Position numbers and translations under genes: made by a program | Shown here: positions 7,888 to 15,779 of the stretch, one piece after another | Position numbering within the stretch: position 1 is the first letter of the stretch | Layout: every line of letters begins with the position of its first letter | The notes under the pieces: model-generated | Databases searched by the model: none | Told to the model about the DNA's origin: nothing | The model's input: the letters and a program-made list of their open reading frames with translations, nothing else | Assembly: GCA_947501635.1 (NCBI GenBank) | Contig: CANMWT010000001.1 | Coordinates: 421,249-485,248, forward strand | Origin: an uncultured Roseobacter sp. | Lineage (GTDB): Bacteria > Pseudomonadota > Alphaproteobacteria > Rhodobacterales > Rhodobacteraceae | Reading direction: 5' to 3' | DNA: 64,000 nt

Positions 7888-9391
7888 CGCAGCAATCATC
7901 AGTACCGTCTTTCTGGAGACGATAGGCTATTGGTGGGTTATCATTCCCACCATTTTCCTTGGCCTGATCGTGGGCGGCATTCCGGGCTTTTCCGCCGCGA
8001 ACACCATCATCATACTGATGCCACTGACGCTTGCGATGGACTTGCAGATGGGCCTTGTCTTTATGGTCTCGCTGTACTGCGCGGCGCGCATGGGGGCGGG
8101 TATTCCGGCCATCCTTGTGAATATTCCGGGCACGGCAGGTGCGGCGGCCACGCCGCTCGATGGGTATCCGATGACCAAACAGGGGCGCGGCCAGCAGGCG
8201 CTTGCCATTTCCTTTGTGGCATCCTCACTCGGGGGGCTGTTGACCACCATCATCGCCATTGCCGCCATGCCGCTTCTGGCGCGCGTAGGCTTTTACATGC
8301 ACTCGGTCGAAATGATTGTTGTTATGCTCTTTGGCATCTCGCTGATCGCCTCGATCGCCGCACAAGACATGCTGAAGGGTCTGATCGCAGGCTTTTTTGG
8401 TCTGATGCTGGGTGCCATCGGCACCGATGTGGTGTACGCGACACCGCGCGGCACCATGGGTTTTCTGGAGCTTTACGACGGTGTCCCGCTTATCCCCGCG
8501 CTGGTTGGTCTTTTCGCCGTGTCGGAAGCCTTTATTATCATCGAAAAACGCGTGATCCTGACCAAGAAGGGGCAGGAAGCGATGGAGAACCCCTCTTGGG
8601 CTGCCACCTTTGAGGGGGTGCGTGACGCCTTAACGCGCTGGACGCATATCTGCTGGACATCGGTCATCGGGCTTATCATCGGCGTTATCCCTGGCGCGGG
8701 TGCCTCGATTGCCAGTTTTGTTGCCTATCAGCAGTCGCGGACCTTCTCAAAGACCCCCGAAAAATATGGCACGGGCCATATCGAGGGGCTCGTCGCGCCG
8801 GAAAGCGCCAACAACGGTGTCACCTCGGGCACGCTGGTGCCGCTCTTGGTGCTGGGTATCCCGGGCGGGGCAACGGCTGCCATCATGCTGGTCGTGATGC
8901 AGTACCACGGTGTCAGCTTTGGACCGTCACTGTTCCAGCAGGACCCGAAAGTCGGCTACGGGATGTTTATCGCGATGGCGGTGTCATACTTCCTGATGAT
9001 CCTGACGATTATCCCCTTGTCCCGATACATGAGCCGCGTAACCACGGTACCGACGATCTATCTGGCGCCGATGATCATCTCTTTCACGCTGGTAGGTGCT
9101 TTTGTACCACGCGAGTACATGTTCGATATGTACCTCGCGCTGGCCTTTGGGGTCGTCGGCTATATCGCGCGCCGCACTGGCTACCATGTTGCGGCCATTC
9201 TGATCGGGGTGATCCTTGGACCACTGCTCGAGACATACTTCCTGCGCGCGCTGAAGAAATCCGAAGGCGATATCATGGTGCTGTTCTCTTCGACATTGGG
9301 CAACATCCTATGGGTGGCGCTTGTTGTGTCGCTGGTATTGCCCATCGTGTTTGAGCGCCGCCGCAAGAAAAAGGAGATCGTGATCCAATGA
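7880..9391 (+). CDS. tctA: TTT transporter large membrane subunit TctA
   Basis: A 503-residue polytopic protein with the TctA hallmarks: GGIPGFSAANTIIILMPLT near the N-terminus, GIPAILVNIPGTAGAAATPLDGYP (split, about 74-97) and a repeat-related VLGIPGGATAAIMLVVM in the second half. The two glycine/proline motifs belong to an inverted internal repeat that forms the transport path. Length is normal for the family. It overlaps tctB upstream and the LVIVD gene downstream by four bases, so it is in the middle of a coupled operon. Confidence 0.92.
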   Translation: MGDAAIISTVFLETIGYWWVIIPTIFLGLIVGGIPGFSAANTIIILMPLTLAMDLQMGLVFMVSLYCAARMGAGIPAILVNIPGTAGAAATPLDGYPMTKQGRGQQALAISFVASSLGGLLTTIIAIAAMPLLARVGFYMHSVEMIVVMLFGISLIASIAAQDMLKGLIAGFFGLMLGAIGTDVVYATPRGTMGFLELYDGVPLIPALVGLFAVSEAFIIIEKRVILTKKGQEAMENPSWAATFEGVRDALTRWTHICWTSVIGLIIGVIPGAGASIASFVAYQQSRTFSKTPEKYGTGHIEGLVAPESANNGVTSGTLVPLLVLGIPGGATAAIMLVVMQYHGVSFGPSLFQQDPKVGYGMFIAMAVSYFLMILTIIPLSRYMSRVTTVPTIYLAPMIISFTLVGAFVPREYMFDMYLALAFGVVGYIARRTGYHVAAILIGVILGPLLETYFLRALKKSEGDIMVLFSSTLGNILWVALVVSLVLPIVFERRRKKKEIVIQ

Positions 9392-10653
9392 AGGTGAAAG
9401 TTGAATACGATGTGGCACTGTCACAGAATGTCCGGCATCTGGGCAGGCTGGATATACCCGGTGGCGGTCAGGTCGTGGTGCAGGGAGACTTTGCCTACGT
9501 CGGCCATATGAAGCCGCCGCACGGCACCTCGATTATTGATATTTCAGATCCCGCAGCGCCCAAAGTTGTGGCGCATATTGACCCGCCGGAGTGGTCGCAT
9601 ACCCATAAGGTGCGCGTGGCCGGGGACATCATGATTACCAACGTCGAGCAGGACCGGCGGCATTTCCTGCGTAAGGGCGAAAAAATACCAGCCCTGCGCG
9701 CCGCCGGAAAAACCGAAGCAGAGATTGCCGAGGCACTGGGTGTCACGTTGGAGGATATTCCAGATCTCGATGCTGCGCTTGAGCGGGGGTATACGGGCGG
9801 GGGGTTCCGCGTTTGGGACATCTCTGACAAAACCGCGCCGAAACTGCTGTCATACGTCAAGACGCATGGCTTTGGCACACACCGGTTCGATATGGACGAA
9901 AACTACGCCTACATCTCGACGGAGATGGAGGGCTATGTCGGCAATATCCTTGTCATCTATGATCTGTCGGATCCTTCCAATCCGACAGAGGTGTCCCGTT
10001 GGCACATGCCGGGGCAACATGTGGCGCAGGGCGAGACACCGACAGGTGTGGGCTACAGCCACCGCCTGCACCACGCGATGCGGGTGGGCGATGAATTCTG
10101 GGCAGCCGTCTGGCACGCAGGTCTGCGGGTTCTTGATGCATCCGACATGACCAACCCGCGCCAGATCGGAAGCTATATCTGGCCGGCCGCCATTCCCGAG
10201 CCCACCCATACTGTGATGCCGCTCGAACAGATGATTGGCGGTCGCCGCTATGCGGTGGCCATTGACGAAGAGCACGCGCACCAACCGGGGCGTTTGCACG
10301 GATTTCTCTGGGTCATGGATGTAACCGACCTTGAAAAGATGGAACCTGTGGCCGCGTGGGATCTGTCAGAGCGTGCATGCCCTTACGTCGGCGAAGAGGG
10401 TGTCCGCTTTGGCGCGCATCAGTTCCGTGAAAAGCTCGACAGCACGTTGGTCTATTGCACGTGGTTTGCCGGCGGTCTGCGCGTTCTTGATCTGGCCGAT
10501 CCGCTGACGCCCAAAGAGGTCGCTTACTTTATGCCCGAACGAGGCCCGGGCGACATGGCGCCACAATCAAACGACGTGGATGTCGGCGACGATGGCCGCA
10601 TCTACCTGCTCGACCGAAACAACGGTCTCGACATACTGGAGTTAACAATATGA
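9388..10653 (+). CDS. LVIVD-repeat beta-propeller protein
   Basis: A 421-residue protein without a signal peptide, made of repeated strands ending in ILVIYDLSD, LRVLDASD, LRVLDLAD and IIDISDPAAP. This is the LVIVD pattern of seven-bladed propellers. His-rich patches (EWSHTHKV, THGFGTHRFD, YSHRLHHAMR, DEEHAHQPGRLHG) could hold a metal. Propellers of this kind are usually described only as repeat proteins; some resemble selenium-binding/methanethiol oxidases. Coupling by ATGA overlaps to tctA and to the OsmC gene suggests an enzymatic or sensing role in the same pathway. Function unknown. Confidence 0.75.
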   Translation: MKVKVEYDVALSQNVRHLGRLDIPGGGQVVVQGDFAYVGHMKPPHGTSIIDISDPAAPKVVAHIDPPEWSHTHKVRVAGDIMITNVEQDRRHFLRKGEKIPALRAAGKTEAEIAEALGVTLEDIPDLDAALERGYTGGGFRVWDISDKTAPKLLSYVKTHGFGTHRFDMDENYAYISTEMEGYVGNILVIYDLSDPSNPTEVSRWHMPGQHVAQGETPTGVGYSHRLHHAMRVGDEFWAAVWHAGLRVLDASDMTNPRQIGSYIWPAAIPEPTHTVMPLEQMIGGRRYAVAIDEEHAHQPGRLHGFLWVMDVTDLEKMEPVAAWDLSERACPYVGEEGVRFGAHQFREKLDSTLVYCTWFAGGLRVLDLADPLTPKEVAYFMPERGPGDMAPQSNDVDVGDDGRIYLLDRNNGLDILELTI

Positions 10654-11138
10654 CCACTGCAACCGACGAACTTTTACCCCCCAGTGTTGATCCCAAGCGC
10701 AAGGCGATCGGTATTCGCCGCGTGACCATGCGCAATGAGGCGACGACACGCAGTGTCATGATGGTGCGAGACCATGTTGTCATTACCGATGAGAAAGAAA
10801 GCAACACAGGCCCAACGCCGCTCGAGATGACGCTGTCCTCTCTGTGCGGCTGCGAGGGGGTTATCATCAACCGCTGCGCCGAGGCGATGAAATTCGAGTA
10901 TTCCGCCGTTGATATCGAAGCGGACGGCGAAGTGGACCAGCGCGGCAGCCGCGGCGTTCAGGGCGTGCGCCCCTATTTCAATTCCGTCAAGATGCGCATC
11001 CGCATCCATACCGCGGAAAGTGACGAACGTCTGGACCGTTTGCGCAAGAATGTCGAGTACCGGTGCCCTGTCATGAACCTGTTCAGTTCAGCCGACGTGG
11101 AACTTGACGTGACTTGGGAAAAAGTCGACCCGTGCTAA
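10650..11138 (+). CDS. OsmC-family protein
   Basis: A 162-residue OsmC/Ohr-fold protein with the two cysteine sites of the family: SSLCGCEGVIINRCAE in the central helix and YRCPVMNLFSS near the C-terminus. Paired cysteines of this fold reduce organic or inorganic hydroperoxides or act as thiol-based sulfur carriers. It overlaps the LVIVD gene and the [2Fe-2S] gene, so it is likely part of the same pathway, possibly coping with peroxides or reactive sulfur species produced by the pathway. The peroxidase role is inferred from the cysteines. Confidence 0.8.
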   Translation: MTTATDELLPPSVDPKRKAIGIRRVTMRNEATTRSVMMVRDHVVITDEKESNTGPTPLEMTLSSLCGCEGVIINRCAEAMKFEYSAVDIEADGEVDQRGSRGVQGVRPYFNSVKMRIRIHTAESDERLDRLRKNVEYRCPVMNLFSSADVELDVTWEKVDPC

Positions 11139-11590
11139 GCCTAAGGGTTAACGGGGAAGAGGTTCAGATCAGCACCGATCCGGACACGCCTTTGGCCTAT
11201 GTTCTGCGTGACATACTCAAGCTGAAAGGCACCAAAATCGGATGCGGTCTTGAGCAGTGCGGAGCTTGCACGGTTCTGGCCGATGGCGAAGCTGTGCAAA
11301 GCTGTGCCACCCCGGTCGCGGTGTTCGAGGGCCGCGACATAACGACAATCGAAGGTCTGGCGGCCAGTGCAGAGGGCCGCCGCGTCCAGCAGGCGTTTAC
11401 AAAAGCACGCGCGGCGCAATGCGGATATTGCACCGCAGGCCTTGTGGTAAAGGTGACCGCATTGGCGCAGGCGGGCGTACCGGCAGACCGCGACCGCTTG
11501 AAAGACGCGCTTACCGGGCATTTGTGCCGCTGCGGCAGCCATCCAAGGGTTCTGCAAGCTGCGGAGGATGTGTTGGAGCGCAAGGCATGA
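11132..11590 (+). CDS. Molybdenum hydroxylase [2Fe-2S] small subunit (CoxS/IorA-like)
   Basis: A 152-residue protein with all eight cysteine ligands of the two-cluster small subunit. The plant-ferredoxin-type site is GCGLEQCGACTV with a later SCATPV, and the second helical-domain site is QCGYCTAG and LCRCGSHPRV. It passes electrons from the molybdenum centre of the large subunit. I chose GTG 11132, which overlaps the OsmC stop (GTGCTAA); a TTG at 11114 is also in frame. It overlaps the large-subunit start by four bases. No FAD-binding medium subunit is present, as in isoquinoline 1-oxidoreductase and nicotinate-hydroxylase-type enzymes. Confidence 0.9.
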   Translation: MLSLRVNGEEVQISTDPDTPLAYVLRDILKLKGTKIGCGLEQCGACTVLADGEAVQSCATPVAVFEGRDITTIEGLAASAEGRRVQQAFTKARAAQCGYCTAGLVVKVTALAQAGVPADRDRLKDALTGHLCRCGSHPRVLQAAEDVLERKA

Positions 11591-13710
11591 GCCTAGAAAA
11601 TTATCCACTGGTACGCGATTGGCTGCATGTGAAAAACGGACGGCTTCACCTGAGAACAGGCAAGGTGGACTTGGGCCAGCGCATCAGCACCGCGTTGATG
11701 TGCATCGCCGCTCAAGAGCTTGCCCTGCCGTTTGACACCATCGACATTGACCCCGTCCGTACTGACGACAGCCCTGACGAAGGTATCACTTCTGGCAGTA
11801 ATTCTATTGAACAGTCAGGAGCCGCGCAGCGTCTGGCCTGCGCAACGGCACGTCAGTGGGCTATGACGGCTGCAGCGGATGCATTGGGGGTGGAGGTTGA
11901 AGCCCTGTCTCTTGAAGATGGACAGATCAGCCATCGTGGCACCAACGACAGATGTGACCTGCTCGACCTACTTGTTGCCCTGCCCGCAGACTTGCCGGTT
12001 GATGCACAAGCGCCTGCATGGGTCTTGAACGGGCCGATACCCGACGCGATGCCGCGCGGGCTGCGCGACATGGTTGAGGGCCGGTATGTCTATGTGCACG
12101 ATTTGGAACGCCCGGGCATGCTGCACGCCCGCATCGTCTGCCCTCCCAAAACGGATGCAAAACTTGCAAAGCTTGACCCGACTGTAGTCACCCGCCTTGA
12201 GGAAAAGGGGGTGCACGTCATCCGCGACGGGGCGTTTCTTGCCATCGCTGGGCCGCAGGAGTGGCAGGTGGTGCGTGCGGCCTCAAGCCTTGCGGCGGCC
12301 TGCGTCTGGGATTTGGGTCCAGAGCTTGCAACAGGGGATATCTTTCAGGCGATGGCGGATCGCGACGCACAGCGCTTTTCAGTTGTTGACGGCAAACCCG
12401 ACCCAGACGCGCCGCTTCCCCCGACGCTCGATGCGCCGGCCTACACGGAAACCTTCGAGCGGCCCTATACGCTGCATGGGGCGCTGGGTCCTTCTGCGGC
12501 GTTGGCAACTTTCAGCGGTGGTCAGCTGGAAATCCTGACGCACAGTCAGGGCATCTATTTTCTGCGCGACAGCATTGCTGACAGTCTGGGAATGGCGCCA
12601 AAGGACGTGGTGCTGGAACATGTACCCGGCTCGGGCTGTTATGGGCACAACGCAGCAGATGACGCCGCATTCGAGGCAGCACTTGTGGCCGTAGCGCTGC
12701 CCGAAACGCCAATTTTGCTCAAATACACGCGGTCAGACGAGCATGGGCGCGAACCTGTAGGCACGGCAATGGCCGTGCGGCTGGAGGCGCGTTTGAGTGC
12801 GGAGGGCCATATTGATGCGGTCTGGATGGAGGCGCGCGGCGATACCCACCGCGGCAGGCCGCGCGCCGGCGCAAACCGCGCGGGGCCAGCGCGGCTTGCG
12901 GCCAATGCTGCGCGCGATTGCGATGTGCCTCGGTTTGTGCCTGAACCCAATATGAACCGCCACGCAGGTCTGCACCGAAACCTTGATCCGATTTACACCT
13001 TTGCAGACAAGCGAATGGTCAAGGCATTGGTGCCAGATTTGCCGCTCAGGCCTTCTGCCCTGCGCTGTCTGGGTGCGCCCGCGAATGTGCTGGCGATCGA
13101 GAGCATGATGGACGAGCAGGCGGTCGCGGCGGATGACGACCCGATTGCCTTTCGCATCCGGCATCTGAGTGATCCGCGCGATATTGCCGTGTTGGAAAAG
13201 CTGCGCGATGTCCTTGCCTTAGCCGGTCCTTGTGATGGCCCGGATGCGTCCGGCCGCGGTATTGCCTACGCCCAGTACAAGAACGCGATGACACGGGTTG
13301 GCGTGGCGGTGGACCTGTCGGTGACTGAAGTTGGCGCAGTTGCGCTGCACCACGTACACCTGGTGGCGGATGCGGGCCGCATTGTTGATGCCGATGGACT
13401 TTTGGCGCAATTGGAAGGGGGCGTGCTGCAAGGCGCAAGCTGGGCTTTGCACGAACGCGTGACATGGGGCCCGCAGGGTCGTGAAAGCCTCGACTGGGAG
13501 AGCTATCCCGTTCTGCGGTTTGACAATGTCCCCACGTTTGACATCCACTTGATCGATGCTGGCCACGCGCCTTCAGTCGGGGCGGGAGAAGCAAGCCCGA
13601 GCCCGACCGTTGCTGCAATTGCGAACGGGATCTTTGCTGCTTCGGGCCTTCGGTTGCGGCGCATGCCCTTTGATGCAGATGCCGTGATGCAGGCCGCTTT
13701 GCAGGCATAA
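11587..13710 (+). CDS. Molybdopterin-binding hydroxylase large subunit, IorB/nicotinate dehydrogenase B-like
   Basis: A 707-residue molybdenum-cofactor subunit of the xanthine oxidase superfamily. It begins with the truncated-type opening LHLRTGKVDLGQRISTAL and ends with GAGEASPSPTVAAIANGIFAASG, which carries the expected active-site glutamate. The middle has the pterin-contacting segments LGPSAALATF, EHVPGSGCYGHN and LRCLGAPANV. The enzyme would hydroxylate an aromatic or N-heterocyclic ring, or an aldehyde, using water. No signal peptide is visible, although related two-subunit enzymes often work with periplasmic cytochromes. The G-Q-R-I variant near residue 29 (usually GQGI) and a length slightly below typical are noteworthy. 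ATGA overlap with the small subunit. Confidence 0.87.
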   Translation: MSLENYPLVRDWLHVKNGRLHLRTGKVDLGQRISTALMCIAAQELALPFDTIDIDPVRTDDSPDEGITSGSNSIEQSGAAQRLACATARQWAMTAAADALGVEVEALSLEDGQISHRGTNDRCDLLDLLVALPADLPVDAQAPAWVLNGPIPDAMPRGLRDMVEGRYVYVHDLERPGMLHARIVCPPKTDAKLAKLDPTVVTRLEEKGVHVIRDGAFLAIAGPQEWQVVRAASSLAAACVWDLGPELATGDIFQAMADRDAQRFSVVDGKPDPDAPLPPTLDAPAYTETFERPYTLHGALGPSAALATFSGGQLEILTHSQGIYFLRDSIADSLGMAPKDVVLEHVPGSGCYGHNAADDAAFEAALVAVALPETPILLKYTRSDEHGREPVGTAMAVRLEARLSAEGHIDAVWMEARGDTHRGRPRAGANRAGPARLAANAARDCDVPRFVPEPNMNRHAGLHRNLDPIYTFADKRMVKALVPDLPLRPSALRCLGAPANVLAIESMMDEQAVAADDDPIAFRIRHLSDPRDIAVLEKLRDVLALAGPCDGPDASGRGIAYAQYKNAMTRVGVAVDLSVTEVGAVALHHVHLVADAGRIVDADGLLAQLEGGVLQGASWALHERVTWGPQGRESLDWESYPVLRFDNVPTFDIHLIDAGHAPSVGAGEASPSPTVAAIANGIFAASGLRLRRMPFDADAVMQAALQA

Positions 13711-13828
13711 TTGCTCTAATTTCCAGCGGTTTGACGCGAATAGGCACATCTTTTGCACGGGGAACTCGCCTTTCTGATTTGTTTCGTGTATGCTGCGGTG
13801 CAGAAAAACAGCTTGGAAAGTGTTTCTC

Positions 13829-14461
13829 ATGACTGGACGTATCATCACGGTTGCTCAGCAAAAGGGCGGATCGGGCAAGACGACCGTCACCGTCAATCTG
13901 GCGACTGCACTCCTCGCGCAAGGCAAATCTGTCGCGCTTTTGGATACCGACCCGCAGGGCAGCCTCGGAAAATGGTTCATGAAACGGGTTGAAACCCACG
14001 GCGACGACCCGAACCTGAGGTTTTCGACAGCGACCGCTTGGGGCATTAACTACGAACTGCGCTCACTCAGCGCACAGGTCGATTTTGTTATCGTTGATAC
14101 GCCCCCAAAGGCCGACAGTGATCTGCGACCTGCGCTCAGGGCGGCTGATCTGGTGCTAGTGCCCTTGTCCGCCAGTCATGTCGATATCTGGGCCACACAA
14201 GATGTTCTGGATCTTGCGGATCGGGCCAGCAAACGTGCCTGCATCGTAATGAACCGCACACGCGCGGGGACACGGCTGGGTGCTGAGGTTCTGGAAGCGG
14301 TCGCTGAACTGGAAGCTGATGTGCTGAAAACAAGCCTGGGCAACCGGATCCTGTTTGCAGAATCGCTGGGCAAGGGCCTTGGCGCCATTGAAAGCAAAAA
14401 AACCAGTGCTGCAGCAAACGAAGTCAGATCGCTGGCTGAAGAAGTAGCGCATATCCTTTAG
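13829..14461 (+). CDS. ParA/MinD-family ATPase
   Basis: A 210-residue ATPase with a deviant Walker A near the N-terminus (QQKGGSGKTT), the A' region LLDTDPQGSLGKW, and the B region VIVDTPPKADSD. It is a short ParA without an N-terminal DNA-binding domain, the type that positions plasmids, protein clusters or chemotaxis arrays. ATG 13829 is chosen over an upstream GTG because the Walker A then sits at the usual place. No ParB or centromere-like repeat is visible nearby. It converges with the kinase/GTPase operon, whose last gene ends 55 bases away. Whether it works with that operon is unknown. Confidence 0.85.
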   Translation: MTGRIITVAQQKGGSGKTTVTVNLATALLAQGKSVALLDTDPQGSLGKWFMKRVETHGDDPNLRFSTATAWGINYELRSLSAQVDFVIVDTPPKADSDLRPALRAADLVLVPLSASHVDIWATQDVLDLADRASKRACIVMNRTRAGTRLGAEVLEAVAELEADVLKTSLGNRILFAESLGKGLGAIESKKTSAAANEVRSLAEEVAHIL

Positions 14462-14516
14462 CTTCAAATACTTGGCGGCCTCTGAGAGAGGGCCTGCGCA
14501 TGACGATGGGCCTAAA

Positions 14517-15299
14517 TTAAGTGTCGGGTATCTGCCACGCGCCGATAGCTTTCAGCCCGTCCTCTACAGGGGTCACGGATACAACACCCAAGGTGCCCTT
14601 GCAGGCCATCACCAGCACTTTGTCCGACGACAGCGGGATCGCCATGCCGGTCGTATCCCGCACACCGGCGATCTGGCCACCGGCATTGCCATCAATCGCG
14701 GCGTGTAGCCGGGCGGCATGTGCCTCCATCAATGGTCGCCAGACATCGGCACCGGTGCAGACATTTTTTTCCGGAGAGCCGCTCCACGTCATCTGGGCCA
14801 GCGCGTGCGGCTCCAGCAGATCTGCCAGATGCGAGATGTCGCAGGGGCGGGTGTCAATCGCCAGAGCGTTGCGCAGGGCTGCGACGGTGCAGCCGTTGCT
14901 GCTGTCAGCCGTCCCCGCAGGATCGCTGAGTGCACGGCTTGTCATGGATGTCGCCTGTTTTGACAGGTCGATCAGCGCGCTGGAAAGATTTTTGGCGTCA
15001 GCCGCGTTGCCGGTGATCTGCTTTTCCGGCGATCCGCTCAGGCAGAAGCGAAAGAGACGCCGGTTTGACACGGTCAGCGTCGCGATGGGCTGTCCCTTGG
15101 TCTTCAGGTCGATACAGCGTGGCAATACCGTTTCACCTATTTCGCGCAGCAAAACCTCCAGTTGCGCGCGCGGTGCTTCGGGCAGGGTTTGACGCTCTGC
15201 GGCGAGCCACGCCGCCTTTGTCGAAAAGCGGTGCAATACCTCGTTGAGGTTCACGTGTTCGGTTTGGGCATCTGCATTGTCGAGCGGTGCGGTGTTCAT
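14517..15299 (-). CDS. Uncharacterised protein ending the kinase/GTPase operon
   Basis: A 260-residue protein I do not recognise. The start at 15299 has GGGGAGGATG upstream, and its ATG overlaps the previous stop. It has no signal peptide or membrane segment. It carries an internal duplication: FCLSGSPEKQITG (about residue 88) and MTWSGSPEKNVCTG (about 175) share WSGSPEK-type cores. Each is followed by a helical stretch, which suggests two copies of a small domain. The C-terminal third (VLVMACKGTLGVVSVTPVEDGLKAIG) has alternating strands and could be a roadblock/profilin-like layer, but this is weak. Its place as the last gene suggests an effector or adaptor of the GTPases. Confidence 0.75.
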   Translation of the reverse strand: MNTAPLDNADAQTEHVNLNEVLHRFSTKAAWLAAERQTLPEAPRAQLEVLLREIGETVLPRCIDLKTKGQPIATLTVSNRRLFRFCLSGSPEKQITGNAADAKNLSSALIDLSKQATSMTSRALSDPAGTADSSNGCTVAALRNALAIDTRPCDISHLADLLEPHALAQMTWSGSPEKNVCTGADVWRPLMEAHAARLHAAIDGNAGGQIAGVRDTTGMAIPLSSDKVLVMACKGTLGVVSVTPVEDGLKAIGAWQIPDT

Positions 15300-15679
15300 G
15301 CTGCATCCTCCCCGATTTTCTGCACAGTCTCGCGGGTGGCGCGCAGTGCCTGTTCCACGTCCTGTGCGCTTTCGATAACCGCGCAAGTCACATCGTCGGC
15401 AGAAGTATCGCTGCGCGAAAAGACAAACGACTGTCCTGGCGTGAACATGATCGCTGAATGGCCATAGCAGCCCGCGTCGATCAACTCCGATGCATGCCCG
15501 TCCTCAATCACCGAAAAGCACGTCGCTGCCTTCTGGCTCAGGCTGTCCAGCACCTCGCGCGGGCAGGGTGCGGCAGAACTGGAGCGCAGAATGAGACGCG
15601 AGGACAAGTCCCCAAAGGCAGTCAACGTGCAGCCGGGTGCATTCTGTCGTAATTGATCCAGATGGTTTTGTATGGTCAT
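15296..15679 (-). CDS. Roadblock/LC7-like small protein
   Basis: A 127-residue protein with the layout helix (TIQNHLDQLRQN), two strands (CTLTAFGDLSSRLILRS), long helix (REVLDSLSQKAATCF), then strands SAIMFTPGQSFVFSRS and VTCAVIESA, and a final helix (VEQALRATRETVQKIG). This order is that of the roadblock/LC7 (MglB-type) fold, whose members regulate or dimerise with small GTPases. No sequence motif proves it, so the fold is inference. It overlaps the next gene by four bases (ATGA) and sits after three GTPase genes, a fitting place for a GTPase partner. Confidence 0.65.
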   Translation of the reverse strand: MTIQNHLDQLRQNAPGCTLTAFGDLSSRLILRSSSAAPCPREVLDSLSQKAATCFSVIEDGHASELIDAGCYGHSAIMFTPGQSFVFSRSDTSADDVTCAVIESAQDVEQALRATRETVQKIGEDAA

Positions 15680-15777
15680 GTCAGTCCCCCGTTCGTCATT
15701 CCGGCAAGGACATCAGCGGCACGCTCAGGCGAGCAGTCCCAAGCGCGAGTGCGCTGTATGTCCATGCCGAACTTCAA
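15676..15777 (-). CDS. Very short coupled gene (33 codons) in the GTPase operon
   Basis: In the gap between the third GTPase and the roadblock-like gene, a 33-codon frame runs from TTG 15777 (GGGAG six bases upstream, inside the end of the GTPase gene) or ATG 15765. It ends with TGA overlapping the next ATG (ATGA). The peptide starts MKFGMDIQRTRAWD and ends AGMTNGGLT. The exact stop/start overlap, the same junction type as in the rest of the operon, is the main support. It could instead be a translational-coupling leader with no functional product. Confidence 0.45.
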   Translation of the reverse strand: MKFGMDIQRTRAWDCSPERAADVLAGMTNGGLT

Positions 15778-15779
15778 AT

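Noticed and set aside
13829..14461. Plasmid partition locus
   Set aside because: ParA is present, but there is no ParB, no centromere-like repeat and the flanks look chromosomal.
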